Of a stretch of 64,000 nt of DNA, positions 53,487 through 63,094 are shown one piece after another. A program made the translations under genes and the position numbers. The DNA is from JBBSJZ01 sp041739875. GTDB taxonomy: Bacteria > Planctomycetota > Planctomycetia > Pirellulales > Pirellulaceae. The notes beneath the pieces are model-generated. The model ran no database searches. It saw only the letters and a list, made by a program, of their open reading frames with translations, and had not been told where the DNA came from. The stretch spans positions 1-64,000 of the forward strand of contig JBGSNA010000232.1 of the NCBI GenBank assembly GCA_041739875.1, in the 5' to 3' direction. Each line of letters opens with the position of its first letter. The first letter of the stretch is position 1.

Positions 53487-55139
53487 ATGACTTTGAAACT
53501 CTTTGTCCGTCTGCTTCTCGTTGTCGCCTTCGCCGCTACTTCGTTGACGTCGCTTTCTGTTTGCGCTGGCGAGCGTCGACCGAATATCATCTTTTTCCTT
53601 GTGGATGATTTAGGATGGCGAGATCTCGGTTGCTACGGAAGCCCCTTCTATGAAACGCCGCACATTGACCAATTTGCACAGGAAAGCGTGCGGTTTACTC
53701 AGGCGTATGCGGCTTGTCACGTATGTTCGCCAACGCGGGCGAGCATTCTGACGGGGAAGTATCCAGCTCGGCTGGCGCTAACAGACTGGCTTCCTGGAAG
53801 GAAAGATTTTCCGTTCCAGAAACTCCAAAACGCGGAGATCCATCAACAGTTGGCACTTGAGGAAGTCACCATCGCCGAGTCGCTCAAGGCGAATGGTTAT
53901 CGAACCGCTCACATCGGGAAGTGGCATCTCGGCGAAGGTCCGTTTGGTCCACTGCAACAAGGTTTCGATATTCAAGTTCCCCATTGGAATAAGGGTTGGC
54001 CCAAGGCTGGATATCATGCTCCGCTCAAGATGGACAATCTCACCAATCGTGACGGAGATTATCTAACCGATCGATTGACCGATGAAGCCGAGAGATTTAT
54101 CGAATCCAGCAAGGATGAGCCATTCTTTTTGTATCTAGCTCATTTTGCCGTACACGATCCCATCCAAGGGCGCAATGATCTTGTTGCAAAGTATCAACGC
54201 AAGCTGGAGGAGATGAACCGAACAGATACAGAGCTGAATAAATCGGACTCGACGCCGTTTGTGCTTGAAGGGAACCCGGATGACCCACAACCGCTGTCGC
54301 GAAAAGAATTGGATTTGCGAGTCACGCTTCCAGCGTGGTCGGAATACAAAGTGCTGGCGGAACGTACGGTGAAGATCAAGCAGCAGCAAGACAATATTCA
54401 GTTCGCTGCAATGGTCGAGTCCGTTGACGAGAGTCTCCGTCGTCTTCGTTCAAAGTTAAAGGCACTGAATCTCGAGAACGACACCATCATCATTCTGTTC
54501 TCAGACAACGGTGGGATGTCTGCAGCAAATTTTGGAAACCCTGAACGATTCGTGAACGCAAACAGTCTCGATACAGCGTATTCGACATCGAATTTGCCGC
54601 TTCGTGGCGCAAAAGGGTGGCTCTACGAAGGCGGAATACGCGTACCGCTGATAGTAAATTGGCCCCAGAAGGGACAACGAGGACGAGTATGCGAGACTCC
54701 AGTGATCAGCACCGATATGTATCCGACGATCCTGGATATGGCCGGAATTGACTTGGCACCACAACAGCACATAGACGGAGTCAGCCTCGCGCCGCTCGTG
54801 AGCGGACCAGCTGAGATTGATTGTGACGCGATCGAGTGTGATGTGAACAGGCGAGAAGCGATTTTTTGGCATTTCCCGCATTACAGCAACCACGGTATGC
54901 AAAGCCCTGGCGGTGCGATTCGTGTCGGCGACTACAAACTGCTTGAGTATTTTGAAAACGAAACGGTCCAGCTCTTCAATCTACGCACCGACATCAGCGA
55001 ACAGAATGACGTGAGCGAAGCGGAGCCAGACAAAACCGCTGAGCTTCGCGGTAAGCTCCACGCCTGGCGGCAAGCTGTATCCGCCAAGATGATGCCTGTG
55101 AATCCAGACTACGTCGACGGCCTGCCGGAGAGAAACTGA
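53487..55139 (+). CDS. Sulfatase (S1 type), secreted
   Basis: This 550-residue enzyme has signal peptide MTLKLFVRLLLVVAFAATSL, metal site NIIFFLVDDLGWRDLGCYGS and formylglycine motif C-S-P-T-R with Cys80 (HVCSPTRASILTGKYP). HIGKWHLGEGPFGPLQQG, LYLAHFAVHDPIQGRNDLVA and FSDNGGMSAANFGN are family marks. A helical insert (KYQRKLEEMNRTDTELNKSD, 230-260) after the second metal site is longer than in neighbours. It starts four bases after the dehydrogenase stop, so translation is coupled. Substrate unknown. Confidence 0.92.
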   Translation: MTLKLFVRLLLVVAFAATSLTSLSVCAGERRPNIIFFLVDDLGWRDLGCYGSPFYETPHIDQFAQESVRFTQAYAACHVCSPTRASILTGKYPARLALTDWLPGRKDFPFQKLQNAEIHQQLALEEVTIAESLKANGYRTAHIGKWHLGEGPFGPLQQGFDIQVPHWNKGWPKAGYHAPLKMDNLTNRDGDYLTDRLTDEAERFIESSKDEPFFLYLAHFAVHDPIQGRNDLVAKYQRKLEEMNRTDTELNKSDSTPFVLEGNPDDPQPLSRKELDLRVTLPAWSEYKVLAERTVKIKQQQDNIQFAAMVESVDESLRRLRSKLKALNLENDTIIILFSDNGGMSAANFGNPERFVNANSLDTAYSTSNLPLRGAKGWLYEGGIRVPLIVNWPQKGQRGRVCETPVISTDMYPTILDMAGIDLAPQQHIDGVSLAPLVSGPAEIDCDAIECDVNRREAIFWHFPHYSNHGMQSPGGAIRVGDYKLLEYFENETVQLFNLRTDISEQNDVSEAEPDKTAELRGKLHAWRQAVSAKMMPVNPDYVDGLPERN

Positions 55140-55270
55140 CCCTGCGTGACCGTTTTCGCGAGACTGAGTTTCAATTGCGGAATACGACCCATGGCGGCAA
55201 GCGTCCTAGGATCCGAAGAGCTGTCCGCTTTCGATGTTTACTTCTTCATATTGACGGTACTGAATCAACT

Positions 55271-57238
55271 ATGTGCGTCCATCGAATGTTCTTCATACTC
55301 TTTACGCTGATCACGATTTGGGTTGGTGTTTCTGCCGCATGGGCCGACGACGAACCAGCCAAGCCCAACGTGGTTTACATCATGTCGGATGATGTGGGCT
55401 GGGGCGATTTGAGTGTACACGGGGGCGGTGTCGCCACGCCGAACATCGATCGACTGTTTGCACGCGGCGTTGAACTGACACAGTTCATGGGTTGGTGCGT
55501 TTGCTCGCCGACGCGAGCCATGTTGTTAACTGGAAGACATCCGATTCGTGTCGGCACTGCACCTGAAGTTGGCGGCGAACTTTCGTTGGAGGAGACAACC
55601 CTTGCCGAAGGGTTCCAGGCCAACGGGTACCGAACAGGTGTCTTTGGTAAATGGCACAACGGCAACGATCCGGACACACCTGAGTTTCGCACAGCTTTTG
55701 CGGAAGCGTTTAAAGACTTGCCCAACAAGAAACTCGAAGGTGGCCATGGCGTCAACGCTCATGGTTTCGACGAAGCGTGGGTTTATTACGGCGGCGGATC
55801 GGATTATTTCAACCGCCGTACGGTCCAGGGACGCGGTCCAGTTTCATGGTGGCACAACCTTGAGTTTCGTCCGCAAGACGAAGGCTACACGGACGATCTA
55901 GTGACACAGCGAGCCATCGAGTTTATTCGCGACAGCAAGAATCAACCGTTTTTCTGTTACGTACCGTTCCATATTGCACACGCACCACTCCAGGCCAAGG
56001 AGGTCGATCTGAATGCTATCGATCCACAGGAGGCCGCGAAGCTTCCATCCGCAAGCGAGAAAACGACTGATGAGGGAAAGCGAATCCACGCCGCCATGCT
56101 CCATTCGATGGACTTGAACGTGGCTGCGATCTTGGCTGAGCTAGCGGCGTTGGGTTTGAGCGAGAACACGATCGTGGTGTTTACCAGTGATAACGGTGCG
56201 ATGGAGGCTGGAAGTAGTCTGCCATTGCGCGGCCACAAACACACCATTTACGACGGCGGTGTGCGGCTTCCGACAGTCGTTCACTGGCCCGAAGGCGGAT
56301 TGGTGGGCGGAAAGAAGTGGGACGGCCTTTGTGGTGCGCTTGACATGTTCCCCACACTGATGGCAATGACTCGTTCGACGATGCCACAAACTCGTCCGCT
56401 CGACGGCAAAAATGTCTGGCCTGCGCTCCGCGATAGCCAACCCAGCCCAGTGGAGAGTTATTATTGGGTGTGGCGTGATGAAGATGCGATTCGCACCGAC
56501 AAGTGGAAGCTCCATCGATTCTTCAACCGGTTTGAACTCTACGACATCGTCAAAGATCCCAACGAGACGAATGACATCGCTGAAACTCATCTCGAAGTTA
56601 CGAAATCGCTCACATCCAAGATGGATGTCTGGGCCGATTCCATCGGCGTCGCTCTCAGCCATCGTCCTGCGTCGAGCAAGTATCATGCGATCGCTGCACC
56701 TGAGGGCGAGGTCCTTGCGGTCACCGTCACTGTCACCGAAAACGCTCAACCAAAGCATCGTTTGGCCATTTCTTTGGCAAACTGGAACGGCACGCAAGAA
56801 GCCACCGATTGGATCGAATACGATATTGCGTTCTCGCCCGTCACGCCAAAACGGCGGCCGTATTTCTCCACACTCGAAGGCAACAACAGCAAACCGTTTG
56901 GCCCGCTTTTCAAACTAGGCACCGGCGTGGACCAGTTTGGCCGTGATCAGAGCAGTGGACCAGGTATCGCTGATGGCAAGAGCGTCTGGGAGCATCGTAT
57001 CGTGGGCCTTGCTAGTACTGCCCCGGGTCCGCTCGGCAAACATGGCGTTGTGTTCACCGGCGGCACTGCTGGCACGTTCACGGTTTATCTCGATAACCTC
57101 CGTATCCGCCACGCGGACGCAACAACAACATCGCTTTGGACCCACGGCAATGACACTCGTGTCGGTGCTTTCATTGCGAATGAATTTTTCAATGACCTAA
57201 ACGTCCAAAGCGTCAATGTGACGGAGGTTGGTAAGTGA
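55271..57238 (+). CDS. Sulfatase with extra C-terminal beta-sandwich domain
   Basis: The 655-residue product has signal peptide MCVHRMFFILFTLITIWVGV and ends its exported start near AWADD. The metal site is NVVYIMSDDVGWGDLSVHGG and the formylglycine motif C-S-P-T-R has Cys78 (VCSPTRAMLLTGRHP). FGKWHNGNDPDTPEFR and TSDNGAMEAGSSLPLRGH follow. The catalytic domain ends near residue 470. The remaining 180 residues (SSKYHAIAAPEGEVLAVTVT, TAGTFTVYLDNLRIRHADAT) look like a laminin-G/concanavalin-type or CBM-like beta-sandwich, which most S1 sulfatases lack. It may anchor the enzyme to polysaccharide. ATG 55271 is preferred over the 55175 frame, which lacks a signal at its start. Confidence 0.9.
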   Translation: MCVHRMFFILFTLITIWVGVSAAWADDEPAKPNVVYIMSDDVGWGDLSVHGGGVATPNIDRLFARGVELTQFMGWCVCSPTRAMLLTGRHPIRVGTAPEVGGELSLEETTLAEGFQANGYRTGVFGKWHNGNDPDTPEFRTAFAEAFKDLPNKKLEGGHGVNAHGFDEAWVYYGGGSDYFNRRTVQGRGPVSWWHNLEFRPQDEGYTDDLVTQRAIEFIRDSKNQPFFCYVPFHIAHAPLQAKEVDLNAIDPQEAAKLPSASEKTTDEGKRIHAAMLHSMDLNVAAILAELAALGLSENTIVVFTSDNGAMEAGSSLPLRGHKHTIYDGGVRLPTVVHWPEGGLVGGKKWDGLCGALDMFPTLMAMTRSTMPQTRPLDGKNVWPALRDSQPSPVESYYWVWRDEDAIRTDKWKLHRFFNRFELYDIVKDPNETNDIAETHLEVTKSLTSKMDVWADSIGVALSHRPASSKYHAIAAPEGEVLAVTVTVTENAQPKHRLAISLANWNGTQEATDWIEYDIAFSPVTPKRRPYFSTLEGNNSKPFGPLFKLGTGVDQFGRDQSSGPGIADGKSVWEHRIVGLASTAPGPLGKHGVVFTGGTAGTFTVYLDNLRIRHADATTTSLWTHGNDTRVGAFIANEFFNDLNVQSVNVTEVGK

Positions 57239-57269
57239 ATTCAACACCCCAAAGTCGGATCGGAAACTC

Positions 57270-58634
57270 GTGATATCAAAGACTTCGTTGTTCATCTTGA
57301 TTTGCACTGCGTGTGCACTATCACATGGTTTTGCCGGAAATCCGCCGCCGCCCAATATTATCTTCTTGCTTGCGGATGATTTGGGCGGTGGTGATCTTCA
57401 TTGCTATGGGCATCCCTACTCACGCACGCCCAACATCGATTCTCTTGCAAGTGATGGAACTCGTTTCACGCAATTCTATGCGACGGGTGCCACCTGCTGT
57501 CCAGCGCGCACGGGACTGATGACGTCCAAGTTTCCAGCAACCTTTGCGACTTACCCAGCAAACGGCGGCTTCGCAGACCAAGTCACCATCACTGAGTTGC
57601 TAAACAAGCACGGCTATGCGACGGGGCATTTCGGCAAGTGGCATATTGGACCTGAAGAGATGCCGGGTACGTATGGCATGGATTCCATTGGCCTGGGAAG
57701 CGAGGAGGTCGGCGGATGGCGGAAGAAGGTTGCCGATGAGCGAGGGCGAGATGCGCACATTTATGACGAAGCGATTCGGTTTATTGAGAAACACAAGGGT
57801 GGCCCGTTCTATGTGAACGTGTGGGGGCACATTTCGCACAATCCAGTGAACCCAGTCGATCCGCTGGTGAAACAATGGAGCGGATTGAGTGTAAACGACG
57901 GCGATTTCCCGCCTCAGATGCTCTCCAAATTCAACGCGGTACGCGAAGCGGGTGGCGACGTTGACGATGCCATGCGCCGCTATCTCGCTGACGTTGAGTC
58001 GCTTGATCAAAGCGTTGGCCGGTTGCTCCAACGGATCGATGAACTAGGGTTACGCTACAACACCATCGTTGTCTTCAACAGTGATCAAGGGGCGGATATG
58101 ACCAAGGCTGGTCTCGGTGGATTGCGATTCAATCAAATGGGGTTCAATGGACCAGTTCGTGGCGGGAAACACACGCATTGGGAAGGCGGAGTGCGCGTAC
58201 CATGGATTGTTCGTTGGCCCGGCCACGTTCCTGCGGGCCGCACGGACGATCGATCCGTACTCAGCGGTGTGGACTGGCTACCGACCTTGTGCGCAATCGC
58301 GGGCGTCAAGATTGATCCCAGCGATTTTGATGGCGAAGACACTTCCGCAGCCTGGCTCGGCAACGGAATCCACGTACGGAAGAAACCGCTGCTTTGGAAA
58401 ACCAGTTCACCGGGTAGCGAATCATTGATTCGCGTCGAACATTGGAAATTGCGTCTTCCGACTCGCAAGAACGATGGCATAATCGAGCTTTACGATATCA
58501 TCGCTGACCCCGATGAATCGAATAATGTCGCCGCACAATATCCCGAGATCGTGACGACGCTCTCCGAAAAAGTAGTCACCTGGGTCGGCACGCTGCCCAA
58601 AGACTACCTCAAAACCAAAGACAAACAAGATTAA
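57270..58634 (+). CDS. Sulfatase with C-C-P-A-R active-site motif
   Basis: The 454-residue enzyme starts at GTG 57270 with signal peptide VISKTSLFILICTACALSHG. NIIFLLADDLGGGDLHCYGH is the metal site. The formylglycine motif reads C-C-P-A-R with Cys76 (GATCCPARTGLMTS), keeping C-x-P-x-R but with Ala in place of the usual S or T; this occurs in several bacterial sulfatases. HFGKWHIGPEEMPGTYGMDS, FNSDQGADMTKAGLGG and GKHTHWEGGVRVPWIV follow. It begins 31 bases after the preceding sulfatase stop; TTG 57228 would overlap it. Substrate unknown. It is the last sulfatase in the block. Confidence 0.9.
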   Translation: MISKTSLFILICTACALSHGFAGNPPPPNIIFLLADDLGGGDLHCYGHPYSRTPNIDSLASDGTRFTQFYATGATCCPARTGLMTSKFPATFATYPANGGFADQVTITELLNKHGYATGHFGKWHIGPEEMPGTYGMDSIGLGSEEVGGWRKKVADERGRDAHIYDEAIRFIEKHKGGPFYVNVWGHISHNPVNPVDPLVKQWSGLSVNDGDFPPQMLSKFNAVREAGGDVDDAMRRYLADVESLDQSVGRLLQRIDELGLRYNTIVVFNSDQGADMTKAGLGGLRFNQMGFNGPVRGGKHTHWEGGVRVPWIVRWPGHVPAGRTDDRSVLSGVDWLPTLCAIAGVKIDPSDFDGEDTSAAWLGNGIHVRKKPLLWKTSSPGSESLIRVEHWKLRLPTRKNDGIIELYDIIADPDESNNVAAQYPEIVTTLSEKVVTWVGTLPKDYLKTKDKQD

Positions 58635-58731
58635 ATGAGTGACACGTTGAATCGCTTCGGGTATGGCGTGGATGACGCAAGATACGATCTCCAATGGTGC
58701 TGTTGAAAACCCTCAAGGAAACGCATGGAAG

Positions 58732-59211
58732 ATGAAAGCCGCATCAATCAGTGAGCTGAAAAAGTCGCTCGCGAATCTTGATCGCGAGGAACTGCTGGAT
58801 GCGTGTGTGCGTTTAGCCAAGTACAAAGTCGATAACAAGGAATTATTGACGTACTTATTATTGAAGTCGCATGACGAACCGACGTACATCCGTGAGGTTT
58901 GCAGTGAAATTGACCAAGAGTTTCACGGGGTCACGTCGATGCCCAAGAAAACGATTCGGAAAATGATTCGTTGGCTCGACAAACGGGTTCGTTATTCCGG
59001 TGACGTGGAAACAGAACTGGAGTTGAGGATTCATTTTTGCAACCAATTTTTGAGGCGGCGAATTCGTCTTGGACGGTGCAAAGTCAGCGCCAACATGTAC
59101 CGTGGCCAATTGAAGAGGATCGATAATCTTCTCGAGAAAGTGCACGCGGATTTACAGTTTGATTATCGCCAGCAGATGGAAGGCTTGGATGAGTGGCTGC
59201 CGAAGAACTAG
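58732..59211 (+). CDS. Conserved helical protein of unknown function
   Basis: This 159-residue soluble protein starts MKAASISELKKSLANLDREE, then LLDACVRLAKYKVDNKELLT, YLLLKSHDEPTYIREV and a basic C-terminal helix region (RRRIRLGRCKVSANMYRGQL). It is all-helical and strongly charged. I recall similar proteins in planctomycetes and some Bacteroidetes, but no function. AAGGA lies twelve bases before ATG 58732; the longer frame from ATG 58663 contains a polar, non-protein-like start. It is not clearly linked to the sulfatase block although it is close (97 bases). Confidence 0.72.
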   Translation: MKAASISELKKSLANLDREELLDACVRLAKYKVDNKELLTYLLLKSHDEPTYIREVCSEIDQEFHGVTSMPKKTIRKMIRWLDKRVRYSGDVETELELRIHFCNQFLRRRIRLGRCKVSANMYRGQLKRIDNLLEKVHADLQFDYRQQMEGLDEWLPKN

Positions 59212-59475
59212 GGCCAAAACCAAGCGTACCGGTGGATAACTTGAACGAATTGCCCGCGAGTGATTCACGTTGATTCATTCACTCCGTTGCGACTGGTGCA
59301 ATTAGTCAGGCATCGACAACGGTTTCGAGCAAATCTACACTCGGTGCCGTTGTAACGCGCGTGTGCACTGGCATTCATTCTGGCTTGGTCGGCAATGAAC
59401 GTGTCGTTGATTCGCAAGGATCATTTGCCGCGACGCTTTCCACTCATTTATTGTTCGCCTACCTGGTTCTCGTTC

Positions 59476-60579
59476 ATGAAGATCACTCGGATTTTTGCTC
59501 ACCGCGTCGAGCTACCACTCGTCGAAGGCTCTTACAAATGGTCGGGCGGTAAATCGGTTTCGGTTTTCGATAGTACGATTGTTGGAGTCGAGACGGATGC
59601 GGGTCTGATTGGCTATGGCGAAGTATGCCCGTTGGGTCCGTTTTATCTTCCGGCGTATGCCGAGGGTGTACGAAGCGGACTGCGTGAACTTGGTCCGCAC
59701 TTGATCGGTATGGATCCATGCGAATTAGGCAAGCTCAACAAGCAGATGGATGCGGCGCTCAAGGGGCATCCGTATGTAAAGACTGGAATTGATATTGCGT
59801 GCTGGGATTTGCTGGGCAAGGTGACTGGATTGCCCGTTTGTGTCCTGATGGGCGGCCGCTTTGGCGAAAGCGTGCGACTTTATCGTGCGATCTCGCAGGT
59901 GCCACCCGATGAAATGGCACAGAACGTTGCTGGATACAAAGAACAAGGATACACACGATTCCAGCTCAAGGTAGGCGGTGATCCAGATACGGATATCGCA
60001 CGAATCCGCGGCGCGCGTGCGGTGCTTGGTCCGGCGGATCGACTCGTCGCGGACGCGAACACGGGCTGGACCCAGCACGAAGCGATGCGAGTCGTCCGTG
60101 CAGTGAGCGATGTGGATGTTTACATCGAACAGCCTTGTTTGACATACGAAGAATGCCTTGCGGTTCGCCGAAACACGACACATCCATTCGTCTTGGATGA
60201 AAATATTGATGACATCCACATGCTGCTACGTGCCAAGGCGGATTTAGCGATGGACGTGGTCAATTTGAAGATCAGCAAGCTTGGTGGATTGACGAAAGCA
60301 AAACAGGCTCGTGACTTGTGCGTGTCGATGGGAATTGCGATGACACTCGAAGACAGCTGGGGTGGAGACATTACTACCGCAGCGATCGCACATCTCGCGC
60401 ACAGCACTCCAGAAGAATTTCGGTTCACGAGCACTGACTTCAACAGCTACGTCACCGTCAGTAACGCGGAAGGTGCGCCACAGCGTGAACAGGGCTTCAT
60501 GAAAGCTGGGGCCTCTCCGGGTCTTGGCGTGACTCCTCGCCAGGATGTCATCGGCCCGGTCATTGTTGACGTGAACTAG
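59476..60579 (+). CDS. Enolase-superfamily (mandelate racemase/MLE type) dehydratase, possibly acting on hydroxyproline
   Basis: The 367-residue enzyme starts MKITRIFAHRVELPL. The capping domain (residues 1-120) holds GVETDAGLIGYGEVCPLGPF. The barrel shows the FQLKVGGDPDTDI catalytic-lysine strand, metal ligands in VADANTGW (D), YIEQPC (E) and LDENID (D), and KISKLGGL with the second lysine. EDSWGGDITTAAIAHLAHST near the C-terminus is typical of cis-3-hydroxy-L-proline dehydratases. Those have a K-x-K first strand; here it is Q-L-K, so the reaction is not certain. ATG 59476 was chosen over 59395, whose extra residues are not conserved-looking. The hydroxyproline reading would fit matrix or protein degradation beside the peptidase downstream. 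Confidence 0.82.
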   Translation: MKITRIFAHRVELPLVEGSYKWSGGKSVSVFDSTIVGVETDAGLIGYGEVCPLGPFYLPAYAEGVRSGLRELGPHLIGMDPCELGKLNKQMDAALKGHPYVKTGIDIACWDLLGKVTGLPVCVLMGGRFGESVRLYRAISQVPPDEMAQNVAGYKEQGYTRFQLKVGGDPDTDIARIRGARAVLGPADRLVADANTGWTQHEAMRVVRAVSDVDVYIEQPCLTYEECLAVRRNTTHPFVLDENIDDIHMLLRAKADLAMDVVNLKISKLGGLTKAKQARDLCVSMGIAMTLEDSWGGDITTAAIAHLAHSTPEEFRFTSTDFNSYVTVSNAEGAPQREQGFMKAGASPGLGVTPRQDVIGPVIVDVN

Positions 60580-60728
60580 TCGGATAGGACTTGCACCGAC
60601 ATGAGGCGATGATGTCGTTTGATTTGTTTAAAATGGATGCAATTGATCTCGATGTTGATCTCGGATTAAAGCGGTGAAACAGTGAATTCGCAATGTTGTG
60701 AGGTTCCTTAAAGAAAGTGATATACGGC

Positions 60729-63065
60729 ATGTTCAAGATTTCACTTTGCAGTTTGTTGAATCCGCAAACGATTGTCCTCCAGTCGTCGTGCTCGCTCAAA
60801 CAATGCGTATTTGTGGCCTGTTTGCTCGTCGCCCCATTCATGTCTAGGCAATGGGTCCTCGGCCAGAACGAGAGAAGCGGTAGTTCAATGCTCACGGTCG
60901 ATCGAATTTTCGGATCCGAAGAATTCTCTGAAGACCGCGTGGATGCGTGGGTGTGGAGTCTGAATTCTGATGCGTACTTTACGTTGCTAAAGTCCGATGC
61001 CTTGCCTGGGGGCCAAGATTTGGTGCAAGTTGACGTGTCGAGTGGACGATCAACGATTGTTGTTGCCGCGAGAGAATTCATTCCACCAGACGCTTCAACT
61101 CCGCTGGCCATCGACGCCTTTGAGTTCTCGCGAGACACATCGAAGCTATTGGTCTATACAAACAGCAAGCGAGTTTGGCGATCCAATACTCGCGGTGACT
61201 ACTGGGTATTGGATCTCGCATCCAAGAGACTCGAGAAACTCGGTGACGACGCAGAGCCTTCGACACTTATGTTTGCCAAGTTTTCGCCAGATAACTCACG
61301 CGTGTCCTATGTCCGCGAGAACAATGTCTATGTCCAGAGCTTGGACGATATGAAGATCACGCAACTCACGAGTGACGGTTCGTCGAATGTCATCAACGGG
61401 ACTTCCGACTGGGTAAACGAAGAGGAGTTGTCGATCCGTGATGCGTATCGTTGGAGTCCAGACGGTCGATTCATCGCATATTGGCAATTTGACACGACCG
61501 AAGTTGAGCAATTTCATCTGATCGACAATACGCGTGGAACCTATCCGCACATCACTTCGTTTCCGTATCCAAAGGTTGGGCATACGAACTCAGCGACGCG
61601 GTTAGGTGTGACCAAGACGAGTGGTGGCGCCGAAACGCTTTGGCTCGACGTCGAAGGAGATCCACGTGAACATTATTTGCCGCAAATGGAGTGGACACCG
61701 GAGGGCCAGGGAATTTTGCTGCAGCAAATGAATCGATTGCAAAATACCAATCGAGTCATGCTTGCTAATCCCATCACTGGTGCAACGCGTGAGATATTCA
61801 AAGAGACGGAGTCGACATGGCTTGAGAATGATAATCCGGTGCGTTGGATCGACGATGGAAATGGGTTCGTGTGGCTGAGCGAACGAGATGGCTGGCAGCA
61901 TGCCTATCGGGTAAGCCGCGACGGGAAGGAGTTGTCAAAGATCACCAGCGGAGACTTTGACGTCATTCAATTGGAGTCCATCGACCAACAGGGCAATTGG
62001 CTCTATTTTACTGCGTCGCCGGATAACCCGACCCAGCGTTATCTGTACCGTGTGCACTTGGATGGAACATCTCGAGAACGTCTCTCACCAGCCGATCAAC
62101 CGGGTTGGCATTCGTACAATATCTCGCCAAATTGCGAATGGGCAGTTCACAAATATTCGACGTTCACATCACCCCCAATCATTGAATTGATCCGACTTCG
62201 CGACCATCACGTCGTACGTGTCTTGGGCGACAATTCGCAACTTCGAGAAAACCTCGCGGAGCTGCATCTGCCCTCAGCAGAGTTCTTCCGCATCGAGATT
62301 GAGGATGGCTTGGAGTTGGATGCTTGGTGTCTAAGGCCGCCTGGTTTTGATTCGAAACGCAAGTATCCACTTCTGTTTCATGTCTATGGTGAACCCCATG
62401 GCCAAACGGTGCGTGACGCATGGCTTGGCGTACGCGGTCTTTGGCATTGGATGTTTGCCCAGCAAGGTTACATCGTAGTCAGCGTCGACAATCGAGGCAC
62501 TCGCAGTCCTCGAGGACGCGATTGGAGAAAATGTGTCTATCAAAAGATCGGTATCATTGCCCCAGTGGAACAGGCCGCAGCGACGCGCGCATTGCTAGAG
62601 AAGTGGAATTTCGTGGATCGGAGTCGGATTGGTATTTGGGGTTGGAGTGGCGGCGGCAGCATGAGCTTGAATGCGGTCTTTCGTTATCCTGAACTCTATA
62701 CAACCGCCATTGCCGTGGCTCCCAACGCCGATCAATTGCTATACGACACGATCTATCAAGAGCGATACATGGGGTTGCCTCACGACAACGCCGAAGGATA
62801 CCGATTGGGGTCGCCCATTACTCATGCGAAGGATTTGAAAGGTAACTTACTCGTCATTCATGGTACGGGCGACGACAACGGTCACTACCAAGGAACGGAG
62901 CGTTTGATCAACGAGTTGATTGCAAACGGCAAGCAGTTTTCGGTGATGCCCTACCCAGCACGCTCGCATTCGCTGAGCGAAGGACGCAACACGGTAAAGC
63001 ATTTTTACTCGCTGATGACCGACTACTTCAACGAGCATTTGCCCGTCACGCCCAAGACAGAGTAA
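60729..63065 (+). CDS. S9 family dipeptidyl peptidase IV-like serine protease
   Basis: This 778-residue enzyme has a hydrophobic N-terminal segment (CVFVACLLVAPFMSRQWVLG), probably an export signal after a long N-region. A DPPIV N-terminal beta-propeller follows (residues 60-530), with SDWVNEEELSIRDAYRWSPD carrying the glutamate pair that binds the peptide N-terminus. The alpha/beta-hydrolase domain has Ser640 in GWSGGGSM, Asp in HGTGDDN and His in PARSHSLSEG, a full triad. It removes N-terminal dipeptides, usually X-Pro. GTG 60717 and ATG 60729 are both possible starts. It follows the enolase-type dehydratase gene on the same strand by about 150 bases. Confidence 0.93.
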   Translation: MFKISLCSLLNPQTIVLQSSCSLKQCVFVACLLVAPFMSRQWVLGQNERSGSSMLTVDRIFGSEEFSEDRVDAWVWSLNSDAYFTLLKSDALPGGQDLVQVDVSSGRSTIVVAAREFIPPDASTPLAIDAFEFSRDTSKLLVYTNSKRVWRSNTRGDYWVLDLASKRLEKLGDDAEPSTLMFAKFSPDNSRVSYVRENNVYVQSLDDMKITQLTSDGSSNVINGTSDWVNEEELSIRDAYRWSPDGRFIAYWQFDTTEVEQFHLIDNTRGTYPHITSFPYPKVGHTNSATRLGVTKTSGGAETLWLDVEGDPREHYLPQMEWTPEGQGILLQQMNRLQNTNRVMLANPITGATREIFKETESTWLENDNPVRWIDDGNGFVWLSERDGWQHAYRVSRDGKELSKITSGDFDVIQLESIDQQGNWLYFTASPDNPTQRYLYRVHLDGTSRERLSPADQPGWHSYNISPNCEWAVHKYSTFTSPPIIELIRLRDHHVVRVLGDNSQLRENLAELHLPSAEFFRIEIEDGLELDAWCLRPPGFDSKRKYPLLFHVYGEPHGQTVRDAWLGVRGLWHWMFAQQGYIVVSVDNRGTRSPRGRDWRKCVYQKIGIIAPVEQAAATRALLEKWNFVDRSRIGIWGWSGGGSMSLNAVFRYPELYTTAIAVAPNADQLLYDTIYQERYMGLPHDNAEGYRLGSPITHAKDLKGNLLVIHGTGDDNGHYQGTERLINELIANGKQFSVMPYPARSHSLSEGRNTVKHFYSLMTDYFNEHLPVTPKTE

Positions 63066-63094
63066 GGCGATTTGGGAGCCGCAAACTCCACTTG

